The notes under the pieces: model-generated
The model's input: only the letters and a program-made list of their open reading frames with translations
The model's database searches: none
What the model was told of the DNA's origin: nothing
Program-made: the position numbers and the translations under genes
DNA from: Malania oleifera
Taxonomy: Eukaryota; Streptophyta; Magnoliopsida; Santalales; Ximeniaceae
Assembly (NCBI RefSeq): GCF_029873635.1
Contig: NC_080422.1
Span: 18,780,049 to 18,844,048, forward strand
Reading direction: 5' to 3'
Length of the DNA: 64,000 nucleotides
Shown here: piece after piece, positions 21,401 through 31,066 of the stretch
How positions within the stretch are numbered: the first letter of the stretch is position 1
How the letters are laid out: each line of letters opens with the position of its first letter

Positions 21401-22567
21401 TAAGTTGGAATGACCTTGGTAAAATTAACCCAGCAACTATCGAAAGAAATTATCTATAAACTGTCAATTGCCATGTCAAGCATTTAATCAGCAATCTATC
21501 TTGTATGTTCAATAATTTTTTAACCATTTTGTTATTTCAATCTTCTCATGATTTATCTTGAAATGACAAGAATAGTAATGCTTGCTTACGTATGTTGGAT
21601 TATTGAGTTGTCTTAGTCTATGTGCCTTGCTATCAGCATGGAGCCAAAATATCCTATGCTCTTTTAAGGCATTTAGAAGAGTAATTTAACTTCTGCATTT
21701 CAAAGAAATTGAGCTCAAAAGCTTTTGTTCTGCTGTAAGAGATCAGTTTACGTTTTATCAGTCCCCAGGTGGCTTGATGTGTTGATGTAGCAAAGAAACA
21801 AGTTAACTTGGCTTATGATCAAGCAAACTATTGACGGCATCTCAACAAAATGTTTTGGCACATTACTGATGCACTTATGTCACTTTGTTTGATTGTTAGA
21901 CCGGTCATTGGTAGCAGAGTAAGCCCTAGGGAGCCAACTAAACCAACTGCATATGCTGGCCATCTCATTATCAACAGATTCAAGCATCTAAAGCAGCGCG
22001 AAGAGATGGTTAGTAATAGTCTATACCTTGATTTGGATTTCTTTATTTTTATTTTTTTTTTGGGATCCATTGGAGGCTTGGGCCTAGGGTACACAACAAG
22101 AAGTAGCCCATCTTCTATCTTATATTCCTTCCCACTTCTCCATGGTTCCAACCCAGCACTTCAAACATGGAAGTCTGGTGGGCAACTTGATCCCACTTAG
22201 GTAAGATGATTGGAGCAATGCTTGCACATTGTTGCTTTATTCATTTTTGCTGCATAAACCAGAATGAAATACATGCATCTGATTATGAAATCTTCTCCAT
22301 TTTTGTACTTTCTTTTTTAAAGAGAAATGCAGTGTCAACATCACATTATGCGCAGCCCAATACCATTGAATACGAGATGGCTATGGATTGGCGTATTTTG
22401 CAAGAAAAGTCAGATATATGGTGGAACAAATTGCATGAGGTGCCCTTGATATAAGATCCATTCTTTTTGTTTATGCTTAGTTACTAACTTCGCGTGTGTG
22501 GGCTTCTTTGCAGCAACAAGCTAATGAGATAGAGGTTGTTAGGAGCCAGCGAAAAGATTTAATTTAG
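1981..22567 (+). CDS. ASI1: ASI1/IBM2-type BAH and RRM protein, 3' ten exons (5' end off window)
   Basis: Joining 1981-2149, 4604-4780, 4862-5325, 5617-5643, 19679-19771, 20966-21044, 21174-21264, 21900-22008, 22323-22439 and 22514-22567 gives 1380 nt, i.e. 459 codons plus TAG, with GT-AG borders and phases that all agree. Order of parts: the end of a BAH domain ([24 protein letters not shown]), a charged linker with the basic run PPKKRKL, the motif KKWFKPPPWDER, an RRM with RNP2-like LVLLENL and RNP1-like GQAFAIFR, and a tail with [18 protein letters not shown]. This order matches Arabidopsis ASI1 (IBM2/SG1), a nuclear RNA-binding protein that promotes distal polyadenylation across introns with heterochromatic transposons. 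The BAH N-terminus lies left of the window. The 14-kb intron falls between BAH and RRM. No inactivating change is seen. Family assignment is strong; expression is unknown. Confidence 0.93.
2150..4603 (+). other. ASI1-type intron, 2454 bp
   Basis: It runs from GTTAGT to TTGCAG and holds a reversed Copia remnant (2349-3560). The rest shows no gene. Confidence 0.85.
2349..3560 (-). pseudogene. Copia remnant: integrase and start of reverse transcriptase
   Basis: Read on the minus strand from about 3560 to 2350. The stretch at 3208-2855 shows decayed integrase-core signatures ([19 protein letters not shown]). The stretch at 2654-2349 shows the leader of Copia reverse transcriptase ([19 protein letters not shown]). 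Stops and frameshifts are frequent and no LTR was found, so this is an old fragment inside the intron, antisense to the host gene. Confidence 0.75.
4604..4780 (+). CDS. ASI1: ASI1-type exon b
   Basis: The split codon G|TG opens [11 protein letters not shown]. The exon runs through a lysine-rich linker to SPLVKG/E. Acceptor is TTGCAG at 4603 and donor GTCATT at 4781, a weak but GT donor. The next intron is only 81 bp. Confidence 0.88.
4862..5325 (+). CDS. ASI1: ASI1-type exon c: linker with nuclear-localisation run
   Basis: The largest exon. It encodes a low-complexity linker with a TGTGTGTG run from a GGGACT hexamer repeat (about 4948-4973) and the basic stretch RPPKKRKL, a likely monopartite nuclear-localisation signal. 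It ends [10 protein letters not shown]. Acceptor is ATGCAG at 4861, donor GTAAGT at 5326. Confidence 0.93.
5617..5643 (+). CDS. ASI1: ASI1-type 27-nt micro-exon
   Basis: Nine codons, DRKKWFKPP, between acceptor TTGCAG and donor GTGAGT. It continues in phase into PWDER at 19679, rebuilding the W-F-x-x-x-P-W block conserved in this family just before the RRM. Confidence 0.9.
6499..6589 (+). mobile_element. tRNA-derived SINE, 5' part (Au-SINE-like)
   Basis: A polymerase III A box (TGGCTCAAGTGG, about 6511-6522) and B box (GGTTCGATTCC) lie about 50 bp apart, as in tRNA-derived plant SINEs. The sequence breaks at 6589 where a Copia LTR begins and resumes at 11243. A degenerate target duplication of about 12 bp (6487-6498) matches 11362-11374. 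Confidence 0.78.
6590..6772 (-). repeat. 3' LTR of Copia 1
   Basis: About 183 bp, nearly identical to 11054-11237. On the minus strand a GAGGGGGAGG purine tract (about 6773-6785) precedes it. Confidence 0.92.
6781..10519 (-). pseudogene. Copia 1 polyprotein remnant: protease, integrase, RT, RNase H
   Basis: Read from 10519 leftward. Protease with intact DSGASDH lies within 10519-9854. The pre-integrase zinc region (HFRMGHP...CEICELAKH) is at 9853-9467. The integrase core with TDNG and [12 protein letters not shown] is at 9382-8930. The end of integrase and the linker are at 8969-8357, reverse transcriptase at 8381-7548 with LYVDD-type motif VYVDDII, and RNase H at 7632-6781 with YCDNKA and ADIFTKGL. 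The pieces lie in different frames with stops between them. It is closely similar by eye to the + strand copy at 12540-15870 (for example two mismatches in 33 bp near 7360). Confidence 0.9.
10400..11015 (-). other. GC-rich host-like segment at the gag position of Copia 1
   Basis: Between the primer site and protease, where Copia gag is expected, the sequence becomes clearly GC-richer. It reads on the minus strand from ATG at 11015 ([13 protein letters not shown]) and in another frame at about 10670-10450 as an amphipathic segment ([20 protein letters not shown]). Neither resembles Copia gag or a zinc knuckle. By analogy with the uS9 capture in Copia 2 it is probably a captured host exon or exons. 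I do not recognise the donor gene. Confidence 0.55.
11042..11053 (-). other. Primer binding site of Copia 1
   Basis: On the minus strand TGGTATCAGAGC lies directly after the 5' LTR, matching the 3' end of plant initiator Met tRNA. Confidence 0.9.
11054..11237 (-). repeat. 5' LTR of Copia 1
   Basis: 184 bp, TGTAGAAAT...TTTTCA on the minus strand. It pairs with 6590-6772 and is related to the LTRs at 11632-11815 and 15927-16111. Confidence 0.93.
11243..11359 (+). mobile_element. SINE, 3' part, with A-tail
   Basis: It continues the element broken at 6589 (TTACCAGGGGTGCGTTAATG region) and ends in an A-run at 11350-11359. The candidate target duplication copy follows at 11362-11374. Confidence 0.72.
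11360..11631 (+). other. Intron spacer between the two head-to-head Copias
   Basis: No gene or repeat recognised. Together with the SINE end it forms the short loop between the two 5' LTRs. Confidence 0.6.
11632..11815 (+). repeat. 5' LTR of Copia 2
   Basis: Starts TGTAGAAATCCC and ends TGATTTCA. It pairs with 15927-16111 with a handful of differences. Confidence 0.95.
11816..11831 (+). other. Primer binding site of Copia 2
   Basis: TGGTATCAGAGCTAGG directly follows the LTR, the standard plant Copia site matching initiator Met tRNA. Confidence 0.92.
12003..12295 (+). pseudogene. RPS16: Captured, permuted fragment of ribosomal protein uS9 (RPS16) inside Copia 2
   Basis: Two blocks of cytosolic 40S protein S16 (uS9) are fused in the wrong order. 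Block A (about 12003-12191) encodes the C-terminus: [41 protein letters not shown] and the terminal FQKSYR, with two in-frame TAG codons near its start. Block B (12192-about 12290) encodes an earlier part of the same protein, [20 protein letters not shown] then [10 protein letters not shown], after which the frame slips. The native stop is missing and the blocks join at CGC-TAC-AAG, a possible microhomology. No introns are seen. It sits between the primer site and protease, where gag should be. Recognition of uS9 is firm; the capture route is inferred. Confidence 0.9.
12296..12535 (+). other. Second non-Copia segment in the gag position of Copia 2
   Basis: It follows the uS9 blocks and is still GC-rich at first. 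In one frame it encodes a run of glutamates then [19 protein letters not shown] before merging with Copia protease sequence near 12540. It is not recognised as uS9 or gag and may come from a second captured gene. Confidence 0.4.
12540..15910 (+). pseudogene. Copia 2 polyprotein remnant: protease, integrase, RT, RNase H
   Basis: The protease region at 12540-12857 aligns with Copia 1, but the catalytic DSG reads KSI, so it is inactive. The pre-integrase zone is at about 12860-13240. The integrase core is at 13325-13603 ([16 protein letters not shown]) and continues with stops to about 13950. Reverse transcriptase is at 14390-15152 with VYVDDII intact. RNase H is at 15164-15880 with FTDADWAGS. 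At least ten stops or frameshifts are visible. Confidence 0.9.
15927..16111 (+). repeat. 3' LTR of Copia 2
   Basis: TGTAGAACT...GATTTCA, preceded by purine tract AAAGGGAAG. Being in sense, it could offer a polyadenylation site inside the ASI1-type intron (inference). Confidence 0.94.
16130..17600 (-). pseudogene. LINE fragment: zinc-binding region downstream of reverse transcriptase
   Basis: Read on the minus strand from about 17600 to 16900, interrupted frames resemble the plant LINE region after reverse transcriptase: [20 protein letters not shown], then [19 protein letters not shown] and VHHLL. The CxxC...H pattern is that of the zf-RVT segment. The lower part (16130-16880) has no clear coding similarity and contains the tandem duplication. 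Confidence 0.6.
16268..16609. repeat. Tandem duplication, two units of about 171 bp
   Basis: The segment starting CTGGCAAGTG at about 16269 repeats at about 16440 with roughly 90% identity by eye. The offset of the GGCAAG word is 171 bp. Confidence 0.9.
17601..19678 (+). other. Remainder of the giant intron
   Basis: AT-rich non-coding sequence ending in the acceptor TTCCAG. It includes an (AT)n run at 18372-18412. No host exon or recognisable transposon was found. Confidence 0.6.
18372..18412. repeat. (AT)n microsatellite
   Basis: About 20 uninterrupted AT dinucleotides. Confidence 0.97.
19679..19771 (+). CDS. ASI1: ASI1-type exon e: start of the RRM
   Basis: 31 codons, [14 protein letters not shown] then RNP2-like [17 protein letters not shown]. 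Acceptor TTCCAG at 19678 ends the giant intron; donor GTATGT at 19772. Confidence 0.94.
20966..21044 (+). CDS. ASI1: ASI1-type exon f: RRM middle
   Basis: Encodes [21 protein letters not shown] then CSPHY and one base of a glycine codon. Acceptor is TTGTCAG, donor GTATGA. Confidence 0.93.
21174..21264 (+). CDS. ASI1: ASI1-type exon g: RRM RNP1 strand
   Basis: The split glycine is completed, then [20 protein letters not shown] follows (RNP1-like GQAFAIFR). It ends in a split arginine before donor GTAAAC. Confidence 0.94.
21900..22008 (+). CDS. ASI1: ASI1-type exon h
   Basis: Completes the arginine and encodes [20 protein letters not shown] and [16 protein letters not shown]. Acceptor is TGTTAG, donor GTTAGT. 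Confidence 0.93.
22323..22439 (+). CDS. ASI1: ASI1-type exon i: conserved C-terminal block
   Basis: 39 codons with [20 protein letters not shown] then [19 protein letters not shown]. The acceptor is AAG at 22320-22322; the donor GTGCCC is weak. Confidence 0.9.
22514..22567 (+). CDS. ASI1: ASI1-type last coding exon
   Basis: [17 protein letters not shown] then TAG. The acceptor TTTGCAG closes a 74-bp intron. Confidence 0.9.
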   Translation, partial: QQANEIEVVRSQRKDLI

Positions 22568-23095
22568 CCAGTAGAGTTATACGTTGGAACAAAAACTATA
22601 TTTTGGTGAGCACGATTGAAAATTATTGAAAAGCCTCAAGGGCTGAGTTGATTCTCCTTTGGCTTTGTGTGTGTGTGTGTGTGTTATGCAGTTGTTTTTT
22701 GTTGTACCTTTCTCATGTGTTCTGAAATTCTATGAGTCAAGTAACACCGTTTTCATGCCTCAACAGGAACAGCTTTTTTGCTTTCGTGAAATGTACAAGG
22801 TAGTCGTGCAAGGGTTGTCCTCCTTTGGACAGTACACATGGCCTACCCATATTGAGGAAAGTATAGATGTCAGAAAGTAACAAGGAAATTAAATTTCGCT
22901 TTTGTTCTTTGTTCTTCGTTGTGTTTGTTTTGTTGGTGTAAATTTTCTTTTCTTTTTTCATTTTGATTTTCATTCATTTGGAATCAGATCATCTTTGGAG
23001 CTTCCTTTGGAAGGAAATGCCATTTTCTTTCTTGTACCTGCATCCCAGTTCCTCTTTTCACACTTTACAGTAGATTTCTAATAAAATTTTCCGTT
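22568..23095 (+). other. Probable 3' untranslated region of the ASI1-type gene
   Basis: Non-coding sequence with a (GT)n tract (about 22667-22683) and AATAAA-like signals near 23080 (TCTAATAAAATT). The exact end is not visible from sequence alone, and an additional untranslated intron is possible. Confidence 0.5.
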
Positions 23096-24185
23096 ATTTT
23101 TAACCAGTGCATGCTTCACATTTTTTTGCGATTGTGCAAGATTCGTCAGCTTGATAATGGGTGTTGGATTTCTCTGGCACACTCCATGGAGCTTTATCGG
23201 AGTTTCTCTTGGAAATATTGACAGATAATTCTTGTTAGCACTGAATCCGTCTCCCCAGTTGACTTGGTTTGACTGTAATTCAATAAATTCTTATGTTAGT
23301 AAGAGGCTGAAATGATTTGTTTGGTATGTTGGGTGGAATGGAACTGAATTCATCTTTGTTATGAAGGAAAAAAAAAAATAGTTCTAAGCTAATGCTTTCC
23401 AATATAGGAATTTTGCAAAATATATAAATTGGTCGGGGAAAAAAGAACTATGGAAAGAAAACATATAGGCACTAAGTATGAAATACATAGATCTAAAAGA
23501 TTCAATTTTTAGGGATTGTGGAAAACCATGCGATTGATGCAATTTATTTAGTTCCTAGATATTTGTAGGAACTCCCAACTATTTGTGAATCACTAATTTG
23601 TTAGATTGGCTTGAGACTTCATAGGCGTCTAGGGTTTTGATTTTTTGTTGTATTGTCTTTTGGGGGGCATTTGTTTTGTGGTATTTCTCTAGGTTCTAGA
23701 AAATGGAATTTAATTGTTTGTTTGTTTGAATATGTGCCTTTTTTGGTAAAAATCTGTTAAAATTTTGGTGGGGAAAGGAAAGGAAAAGTGTAAAATGAAA
23801 AAGAAATTTATTTTTTATTGTATTTTTTGAATATTAAATACTATTAAAAATAAAAATTTGTTCTAATATGGTTAAAAATTAAACAAAGTTAAATGTGAAT
23901 AGTGTGTAAAATTAAATTTTCGTCATGGATATGATTTTTTATTTTATTTTATTTTTTAAATTTCCTTGATAACCAAATATAAGAAATTAGATTCCTTCCA
24001 TGTTTTCGTTTCCTTTTCATCATATTTTCTAAGTTTTGAATGGGGTTTAAGTTTTATAGGAATTTTATTTCTAAGGAAATTTTGTGTTTTTTTTTTTTTT
24101 TTTTGTCAAATTACGCTCATTATTGTCTTTTGGACTATAGTGTCTTTATAATATAATATGATCATAGTCTATTACTATATTTAAA
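23096..24185. other. AT-rich intergenic DNA
   Basis: No coding or RNA signal; a long T-run lies at about 24087-24104. Confidence 0.6.
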
Positions 24186-24249
24186 TTAAGGGCAAAAAAT
24201 ACTTACCTTATCTAAGATTTCAAGGGGGAATGTAGAGGTCTTTGGTTGG

Positions 24250-24616
24250 GTGGACCTTAATATCAAGGAGTTAGAGAATCGAATGATAGACTTGGAGGAG
24301 CAGTTACAAAGGGGATATAATCAGGAGGTAGAGACAGACTTCTTAGTTATAAAATGTGAACTGGATTATTGGAAAAAAGGAGAGGAAACCTGTGTTGCTC
24401 AGCTTGTGAAGAAGCCATGGTTGGTGGAGGATGATCAAAATTCCAAGTTTTTTTCATGCAATTATTAATCAAAAAAGGAATTCTTCGATGATTAATTCTA
24501 TGGTCTTAGAGGATGGGATGGTTTTGACGTCCCCGGAGGAGATCCATGAAGGTGCGGTTAAGCATTTTCAAAATTTTCTCTCGAAACAGTCTAATAGGAT
24601 GAAAATGTGTTCTTAG
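24250..24616 (+). pseudogene. LINE ORF2 fragment upstream of reverse transcriptase
   Basis: Encodes KELENRMIDLEEQL and, after a frame change, the conserved DDQNSKFF / INSMVLEDGMVLTSPEEI block found just before reverse transcriptase in plant LINEs. Confidence 0.75.
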
Positions 24617-24689
24617 TCAAAGATCCATAAGAAATGGAGCTGAAGACATGGAGCTGAAGATAGTTCTAAATTTGTTGAAAATGATGTGA

Positions 24690-26880
24690 TCCTAAGAGGG
24701 GGTGAATTAGATTTTTTAAACTTTTTAGCTAATTTAAACATTTGCCCATTCACCACTGATCATATCACATTTGAAATTACAACGTGTATATAAAATGATT
24801 AAGTTATAAGTATGAACATATACGTGTAGCATATCTCATTTAAATAAAAGTGTGCATGCAAATAATTAGAACTATGAATAAGCAAGTATACACATGAAAA
24901 TTTAAAGTACAGTAATTAAATGAGATAGAAAGAGAGACACACGATATTTGTTATCAAGATTCGGTCAAACCAGACTACGTACCCGCCTTGGGTATACCCC
25001 CCCAAAGATTACATTAACCCTGCTCACTTAAACGGGCAGAGCAGAAGTCGTTACGACCTCTTCTTACGGGGCGAGGTAAACCCCAACTCAATTACAAGGC
25101 TAAGCCCAACTTATCTTCCTTACGGGGGCGGTGACTCCCCAGTTCAATTTTCAGGATGAACCCAATTGGTCTCACTTATGAGGTTGAGACTCTCCAGTTT
25201 AATTCCGGGTTGAACCAACCAATACAATAAATCATTTTTGTACATATTAAAACGCTTTTAAATATAAGCATGGATGTACACATTAAAAACTCAAATATAT
25301 GCACTTTCTTATGATATGAAATATGCTCAATAGAGAAATGATGTTTTCTCAAAACAATATTTTGAATCTTTGAGTAATGATGTGTATGATAAAATACTCA
25401 AAGATGTGACCCTAATAAAATTTTCTCCCAAAAATTATTTTTCAAAAAATAACAGTAGAACCTAGGGTTTGCTTTTCAAATAGTTTTTGCACAAATAATA
25501 TATATGAATATATGTAAATAATTAATATGTTTTCCAACAAAGATTTTTGCAAATAAAAATATTTGGAGAATATAGGATAGAAACTCGGAAAACATTTGTG
25601 CAATAAATGATTTTTCTCATGAATATTTATCAAAAGAAATAACCCGGAGAAATCAAAGCTATACTCTCAAAAATGATTTTCAAAAATAAATTTTTTGTGA
25701 GAGTAAACATGTAAAAATAAATGCCCAAAAATAAATATACTCTCTTTAAGAGTAATTTTGAAATGAAAGAGTGGAAGAGAGTTTGAGAGTTTTGCTTAAA
25801 AAATTTTGCCTCAAAAAAGAGATTTTTGCAATAAAAATAGGTTTGGGGAAACTTTGAATAGGAAAATTCAAACTAAATTTGAGAGAAAATTATGACTAAT
25901 CAAAGTTGTTAATCTGAGCAAATGAAGGGTTATTTATAAACTTTGGCCAAAATATGACCGTTGGGGACACAAAGAGAATTTTGGAAAATATTTAATTAGG
26001 TTTAATAAAAATTAACCCCTATTTAATCTCTGTAAAAATTGGTCAACCCGAGAGGTTTAGTTGACCATATTCAAGGTTCGATTGACCACTTTTATAAGTA
26101 CAGTCGATTGATGTAAATTTGAACTACTGATTTGGTCGACTGTATCAAGGTGATTTCGAACCCTTCGTAGGTTCGATCGACTAAGGTAAAAGGCTGGTTG
26201 ACCATTTTTGAGGTTCGATTGACCAAGGCTATTTTGAACTATGAGTTCGGTCGACTAAGTTGGTGAAAAAGTGAAATTCTCAAGGGACGGTCGACTAAGG
26301 AAGGTTAGTTCAAAATAGAGTCGGTCAACCAAGTAAGTCAAAATTTTGACTCAAGGCTAGTTCGGTCAACCGAACTGCTTTGAACTAAAAGGGTTCGGTC
26401 GACTGAGCAAGTCAAACTTTGGTTGACTCGGTCGACCAAGATGATTTGAACTAAAAGGGCTTAGTCGACCGAGACTTCTGAATTAAGCCTAAAAACCCAA
26501 CGTTGATCGACCTTTGCTCGACTGAATTTTGTTTTTGCCCCAAATATGACCCCTAAATTATTTCTAAACCTTTTATATGATTTTAGTCTTTTATGAAAAG
26601 GTTTCTATGAAGCGTGTTGGTCCTTAGGGTTTGTCTATGGTCATTCTAAGCATTTTATCCATATCATGTAGATGCATGCATTATTATAGACTAGAGATAT
26701 ACAAAAACTAAAATGCATATACAAATTAAAGCAGATGTCTTCTTCTTGTTCTTTTGCTCTTCTATTTCTTCATGGAATGCGTCGGACAATTTGTTCTCTA
26801 AATCCTTCGAGCTTCCATTTCTCTTTTACCTCATGTGTGTGCTGAATCATAAACTTATTCAAAAACATTAAATACACACA
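24690..26880. mobile_element. Non-coding repeat inserted in the LINE, with TCGAC clusters
   Basis: It interrupts the LINE between the pre-RT linker and the RT core. It starts near GTGATCCTAAGAGGGGGTG, contains a block with alternating GGGG/CCCC segments (24960-25210) and, at 26040-26530, many GGTCGAC-type words. No protein, clear LTR or terminal inverted repeat was identified, and the borders are approximate. The class is unknown, perhaps a non-autonomous LTR element. Confidence 0.55.
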
Positions 26881-26939
26881 TGAGATATGAGTGCTTTGTC
26901 AGTATCAACATAGGGATCTGACTCAAAAAGTCAATAAAA

Positions 26940-27366
26940 TTCTATCCCAAAAGATAGTAGTCCTAGACCTGATGGTTTTGGTTCAAGATTTTACAAATCT
27001 TGTTGGGATTTTGTTAAAGAGGATTTACTGGAAGTTGCCAAGGAATTTTTTAATGGAGCGCCTCTTCCTAGATTTTTCATGTCTTCGTATTTTGTTCTTA
27101 TCCCTAAGTGAAGGATCCAAGAAGTTTTGAAAAATTTAGACCAATTACCCTGTATTTTGTCGTGTACAATTTTTTTTTTTTCAAAAATTATTGTAGGTCA
27201 ATTGACGCGTTGCTTAAATAGAATTATCTCTCCTGAGTAAGGGGCTTTTCTCCTGAGTAGAAATATTTTTGAAAATATTACTCTAGTGTAGGAAATGGTT
27301 CACTCAATCAATAGAAAGAGTACATGGGGAAATGTAGTATTAAAAGTGGATATGGCAAAGGCTTAC
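26940..27366 (+). pseudogene. LINE reverse transcriptase, N-terminal part
   Basis: Shows the S-P-x-PDGFG...F motif and FYKSCWDFVKEDLL, then the shifted VLIP and FEKFRPI blocks, then AFLLSRNIF and VDMAKAY. It stops abruptly at 27366, where a solo LTR begins, and continues at 29868 with YDRVDW. Confidence 0.88.
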
Positions 27367-27866
27367 TGTAACGCTTTGGTTTTTTTTTTTTTTTTTAATC
27401 AAATACCTCTGATACCATAATTACCATAATTAATATAAGGTCAATCAAGTTAACCCGTACCCAGGGTGGGGTACCAGGGGTACACCTATCCATATTCAGT
27501 CTACACAGCAGAAACCATAACACATCTAAGTTCTAGGTACAATACCAGAGTACTACATTCTCCCAAAAATATACAGACCAACTCCCGAAAGTCATCAGAC
27601 CACCAAAGTCGAAACAAACATATATCCAATCCCAAAATAAAAACATACCCTGATTAATGAAAATCTACTCCTCTTCTATCATGGAGTTCGGTTCGCCTGA
27701 CGCCCCGAATTTCCTGAAATGTTTAAGATCTATGGGCTAAGACACCTATCAGTAAGTGGGAATAATATATTATTAGTGTGTGGCAATGAGTTTCAGCGTA
27801 TCTTATCATGTTTATAAAAATATTAATTTAACTGAGGAATCATAGGAATCTGTACTCATATCCACA

Positions 27867-27870
<4 letters not shown>

Positions 27871-27922
<52 letters not shown>
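27871..27922. repeat. (TA)n microsatellite
   Basis: Uninterrupted TA run inside the solo LTR. Confidence 0.97.
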
Positions 27923-27924
<2 letters not shown>

Positions 27925-29404
27925 ACCATACACTTTTGTCGAAAATATAATCATGCTCACTAAATATTTCTATATACAAAGTATCATATTTATCAAAGTA
28001 CAATCATATGAGTGTATCGCGTCTGTAATGAGGAGACCCATTCATATCATTGTCATGTAATAACCCCACATGGCTGGGTTATGCGACCCGAAGGCGGGAC
28101 TTAACCTTGGTTGGCCTGCCAGGGTAAGTCAAAATACCTCGATTGTAGTACGATTGACCCACCGTAGCCTGGTCCGGTCCGGAACCATGGACAGTCAACA
28201 TCTCTCCAAAAGCCCAATCAACTTCCAATACCTACACGCTCCTTGAGCTGTGTGGTTGCACTAATTCAATCTCTAGCAACGGTACCGCCCTCTCATATCA
28301 TTAATCAATCTGGTTCTCATTTTCATCACTCATTTTACATAAAAATCTATTTTCCTAAAAGATTTCATTTCTCATAAACATGTCCAAGCACATGAGTATT
28401 TATGTGTAACACATCTCGTCTGTAACTCATGACGCTTAAGCTCATGAGTTTCCATGTGTATATAACACATCTCGTCTGTAACTCATGGTTGCTCATCATA
28501 TCTATTAGTATAAAACTATCTGGACTGTGTATATCACATATGATCATATCATGTATGATAAAAACATGTTTGTATAAATCTCATTTCAACATATCTGTCT
28601 CAAACATATCAGTATATTACTCATATCATCATATCTGTTTATATGCCCACATAAACCCCATTCCTTCATATAAAATATTCACAAATTTATTTTCAGTAAT
28701 CAAAATTATTTCTCATGCCACACATATTTCCAATAATATTTAACCATATCATAATTATCCAGTAAAACATTGGATATTTCCAAAACTACCATTTCACATA
28801 TATATACCTGATAAGTTAGAAAATTCACATATATTATTTTCATATCATACTTTAATTTAATCCTTTAATTTTTAAAAACTTCTGACATAATTTAATTCCC
28901 TTACCTGACTTACTGAGAGGCCTTCTAAAATCCTTAATTCCACACCTGCGGCGTTCAAAGTTCAAAACCCTGAAATCACATTTCCCTAGTTCAATCAACT
29001 CAACTCCAAAATTACAATTATCTTAATATTTTTCTAGGCTCACACGCTCCCATTAACCGGTTAAATTCTAAAAACGAGGGTTCGATCCACTTTCCATATT
29101 CAAATTTAATTTATATCATATTTAAAAATAACAATATGATCAAATCCTCGCTATTTAATCTAATTCCAAAATATTCTCCAAAAATATGATATAATCAAAT
29201 ACTCCAATTGAATAATCACATATTATAATTTAACCTGTTGAATTTCTAAAATAATTGACTTAATTTGTACTCCCCACCTTAGCCTTGGAGTGATACCTAG
29301 GATCCTCAAATCAAAAATCTACTCCGACTAACATGATGAGAATCGAACTTAAGATCCTATGGTGGTGTCTGATCATCAATTTGGCTGGAGATTTGAGAGA
29401 AATT

Positions 29405-29407
<3 letters not shown>

Positions 29408-29446
<39 letters not shown>

Positions 29447-29573
29447 TTATCCCAAGAGTGGTGTCTACAATGTTCCTATGACAAATTCACTCTGGTTAAA
29501 ATGTCGGTGGCGGAGAATGGAACCCAGGAGTATTTTCCATTCTATGATCGACGCACGTTTGACCGAGGAAATC

Positions 29574-29614
<41 letters not shown>
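29408..29614. repeat. Two (GA)n tracts
   Basis: GA runs at 29408-29441 and about 29576-29614 near the right end of the solo LTR. Confidence 0.95.
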
Positions 29615-29617
<3 letters not shown>

Positions 29618-29728
29618 CAGAGAGCGTGAAGGGGGGGGGTCTCTGTTTCTTACAGATCAAAATTTCCTTTCAAATTACCAACAGGAAGCACCCCCCGATT
29701 TTATATATAATAACATTATTTATATTCT

Positions 29729-29764
<36 letters not shown>

Positions 29765-29867
29765 ACCATCATATTACTTGATTTAATTAATTCAATTTCA
29801 TAATGTTTAATTAATTAATTAATTATTAATCTTAATTAATTTTAAATTTTTTTTCCGGGTCACTGCA

Positions 29868-30928
29868 CTTATGATAGGGTTGATTGAGGATTTTTGATTT
29901 GGGTCTTGGAAGGTTTTGGTTTCTCTAGTCATGTGTGTAACTTAATATCAGAATGTGTTAAGACCCCATAGTTTTTGATCATGATGAATGGTGCATATAG
30001 GGGTTTCGTCAAGTCTCAACCAGGCCTTTGACAAGGCGATCCTCCATACCCTTATTCATTTATTTTAATGAAAGAAATTCTTTCTAAATTATTAAAAAGA
30101 AATTTTTAGGAAGGTAGGATTGAAAATTTTTATCTTCCGAGGGGAGCTCCTTTAATCTCTCATCTATAATATGCGGATGACTTGCTTGTTTTTGCTAACA
30201 GGGAAAGGAGATCCTTGAAGATGCTGTTGAAGATGTTGGATATGTATGAAAGTTGGTCTGGCCAGTTAATCAATAAGAAGAAATCAACTCTCTTTTTGTC
30301 CAACAAGATCAACATTTCCAGAAAAAGGGAGCTATTGTGATTGATGGGTTTTGTGGAAGGAAAATTTCCAAGAATGTACCTTGGGGCTCCTTTGAGTTCT
30401 AGTCGCCTTTTTGCTAGATTTCTTAATCCGTTGGTCTCAAAAATTCGAAATAAGGTGGCGACTTAGAAGATGAGGTTGCTGTCTCAAGGAGACCAACTCA
30501 TGCTTATTCGACATGTTTTATCTTGTGTGGAGACTCATACGCTAGCGGTTTTCTCAATTACTTTGGTGGTGATCAGAAATATTAATTCCACTCTCTCTTC
30601 TTTTCTTTGGGGAGAGAGAAATGGTAGGGCGAAAATGAAATGGTGTGCTTGGTCAAAGGTTTGTAAACCCCTAGATAAAGAAGGTGTTGACATTAGGGAC
30701 CTTAATGATGTTCTAAGATCCTTTAACATGAAGTTTTCTTGGAGATTGATGACGTTAGATAATCTTTGGACCCATTTTTTTGAGGCTAAATATGTTAAAT
30801 CAGGTCACATGGCTACAATCAATTATACTCCTACGAGCTCTCGTTTTTGGAAGTCAATTTTAAAGATTTTTCCAGAGGTCTATAAGAATGTTTATGTGAA
30901 GGTTAGAGAAAGAAAAACTTCTTTTTGA
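29868..30928 (+). pseudogene. LINE reverse transcriptase, catalytic part
   Basis: Continues the frame broken at 27366. The catalytic YADD lies at 30170-30181 in the context YADDLLVFA. It is followed by MLDMYESWSGQLINKKKS, the typical next block, and then the thumb region (30470-30928). Several stops are present. Confidence 0.88.
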
Positions 30929-31066
30929 TTTGATAAGTGGTTGAGCAATGGTCTTGTTGCGAAGTGTTCTCACATGATCCAACATCCTGAGTTTAAGATT
31001 CAAGATTGTTGGGAGTCGGAGAATTGGGATATTGATATGTTGAAATAATTCGTAGGGGTCCCCAAA

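Larger units (their letters stand above)
27367..29867 (-). mobile_element. Solo Gypsy LTR, 2501 bp
   Basis: Runs TGTAACGC...CACTGCA and is flanked by CTTAC (27362-27366) and CTTAT (29868-29872), a 5-bp duplication with one change. It shares a block with the Gypsy LTRs at 55212 and 62372 (CCCCACATG(A/G)CTGGGTTATG region, here at about 28065-28102) and matching termini. No internal region remains, so it probably arose by LTR-LTR recombination. Confidence 0.87.

Noticed and set aside
22659..22880. Additional coding exon after the ASI1-type stop
   Set aside because: The frame begins in a GT microsatellite and lies after an in-frame TAG that fits the family's C-terminus; more likely 3' UTR.
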